NCBI RefSeq assembly: GCF_004342445.1
Contig: NZ_SLWW01000004.1
Location: 124,001 to 188,000, forward strand
From: Rhodovulum euryhalinum
Lineage (GTDB): Bacteria > Pseudomonadota > Alphaproteobacteria > Rhodobacterales > Rhodobacteraceae
Direction of reading: 5' to 3'
Length of the DNA stretch: 64,000 nucleotides
Part shown: piece by piece, positions 63,273-64,000 of the stretch
How positions within the stretch are numbered: position 1 is the stretch's first letter
Layout of the letters: each line of letters opens with the position of its first letter
The notes under the pieces: generated by a model
What the model was told of the DNA's origin: nothing
What the model saw: only the letters and a program-made list of their open reading frames with translations
The model's database searches: none
Translations under genes and position numbers: made by a program

Positions 63273-64000
63273 ACAGGGCGCCGACAGCTTCGATGAGGGG
63301 CCCGCGCGGGACCCCGTCGCCGCCCGGCTGGCCGCCGAGGCGCTGATTGTCGATGTCGAGGGTTTCGAGGGCCCGCTCGATATGCTGCTGACGCTGGCCC
63401 GCACCCAGAAGGTCGACCTGCGCCGGATCTCGGTGCTGCAACTGGCCGAGCAGTATCTCGTTTTCGTCGAGCAGGCCAAGGCGCTCCGGATCGAACTGGC
63501 GGCCGACTACCTGGTGATGGCGGCCTGGCTCGCGTTCCTGAAATCGCGGCTGCTGCTGCCGCCCGACCCGACCGACGAGGGCCCCTCGGGCGAGGATCTG
63601 GCCGCGCACCTGGCGTTCCAGTTGGAACGGCTCGAGGCGATGCGGGGGGCGGCGGCGCGGCTTCTGGGGCGCGACCAGAAGGGGCGCGACTTCTTCGTGC
63701 GCGGCACGCCGTCGGACGTCGCCCGCATCCGCCGCGTGGAATATACCGCGACGCTGCTGGACCTGATGCAGGCCTATGCGCGGATCCGCACCAAGGACGA
63801 GTTCCGCCCCTACGTGCTGGACCGGGATGCGCTTTACACGATGGAAGAGGCGCTTGAGCGGATGCGCGGGCTCTTGGGCTATGCCGGCGAGTGGGTGGAC
63901 CTTGCGACCTGGCTGCCCGAGGGCTGGAACGCCGACCCGGTCCGCCGCCGCACCGCGACCGCGGCGCATTTCGCCGCCAGCCTCGAACTCGTCAAGCAGG
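63265..64000 (+). CDS. scpA: Segregation and condensation protein A (runs off the right edge)
   Basis: The ATG at 63265 overlaps the nagZ stop by eight bases; the frame is still open at the window end after 245 codons. The kleisin N-terminal block VDVEGFEGPLDMLLTLARTQ is diagnostic, followed by KVDLRRISVLQLAEQYL and WLAFLKSRLLLPPDP. ScpA bridges the SMC dimer in chromosome organisation. ScpB would be expected just downstream. Confidence 0.95.
   Translation, partial: MPEQGADSFDEGPARDPVAARLAAEALIVDVEGFEGPLDMLLTLARTQKVDLRRISVLQLAEQYLVFVEQAKALRIELAADYLVMAAWLAFLKSRLLLPPDPTDEGPSGEDLAAHLAFQLERLEAMRGAAARLLGRDQKGRDFFVRGTPSDVARIRRVEYTATLLDLMQAYARIRTKDEFRPYVLDRDALYTMEEALERMRGLLGYAGEWVDLATWLPEGWNADPVRRRTATAAHFAASLELVKQ

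Overview
The window looks like ordinary chromosome of an alphaproteobacterium of the Rhodobacteraceae (Rhodobacter/Paracoccus/roseobacter relatives). This rests on very high GC, a cobalamin-dependent ribonucleotide reductase (NrdJ) as the only reductase seen, OlsB-type ornithine acyltransferase, Bpt leucyltransferase, a DksA lacking its zinc cysteines, a TakP-like TRAP transporter, the Entner-Doudoroff pair edd/eda, and many short overlapping gene starts typical of that family. I saw no prophage, insertion sequence, CRISPR array or rRNA. One tRNA (Pro, anticodon TGG) was found.

Layout. 1-3.8 kb: end of cysS (unusually low GC), then cimA, a methyltransferase and a squalene/phytoene-synthase-like gene in overlapping order, followed by a repeat with GC hairpins. 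4-9.4 kb: DUF177, bamE, msrB, olsB, alaS, DUF1330. 9.4-15.4 kb (minus): fabI, gpt, an aminotransferase, a ppiD-like foldase and trpE. 15.5-21.5 kb: pdxH, a double cold-shock-domain gene overlapping a DUF192 gene, tRNA-Pro, and nrdJ behind a promoter with NrdR boxes. 21.6-23.9 kb is the most accessory-looking part: a 46-residue Lys/Ala-rich small protein with its own terminator, a broken exported-protein gene, an MBL-fold protein lacking most of its metal ligands, and a remnant of an adenylate-cyclase-associated domain. 23.9-27.1 kb (minus): ilvB, a secreted unknown, and ilvH, led by a clear promoter, a leader peptide MAIVLVGTKDRRMGR and an attenuator.

27.4-31.9 kb: a three-gene TRAP transporter with an enlarged DctM. 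32-36.1 kb (minus): an animal-type haem peroxidase, bpt, an RDD protein, DUF2852 and a YbaK editing protein. 36.2-43.7 kb: glnE, eda, edd (with a perfect GTTAGCGCTAAC operator-like palindrome), an RlmI-like methyltransferase and a PIN protein. 43.7-50.8 kb: M48 protease, a secreted lambda-lysozyme-like protein, a VWA protein and its MoxR ATPase separated by a lipoprotein, a GNAT gene and a toxin-antitoxin-like pair with an operator inside its promoter spacer, then dksA. 50.8-64 kb: FAD monooxygenase, xth, cytochrome b561 and cytochrome c', an amidoligase/glutamine-amidotransferase pair, erpA, dgt, a cation/proton antiporter, argS, a SPOR protein, nagZ and the start of scpA.

Most genes are housekeeping. 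Coherent units are branched-chain amino acid synthesis (cimA, ilvB, ilvH), the Entner-Doudoroff pathway (edd, eda), nucleotide pools (nrdJ, dgt, gpt), and a cell-division/envelope cluster (SPOR protein, nagZ, scpA). The best candidates for undescribed biology are the toxin-antitoxin-like pair with its embedded operator, the amidoligase/GATase pair, the 46-residue small protein, and the secreted protein embedded in the acetolactate synthase operon. All coordinates and motif positions were read by eye; no database search was possible.
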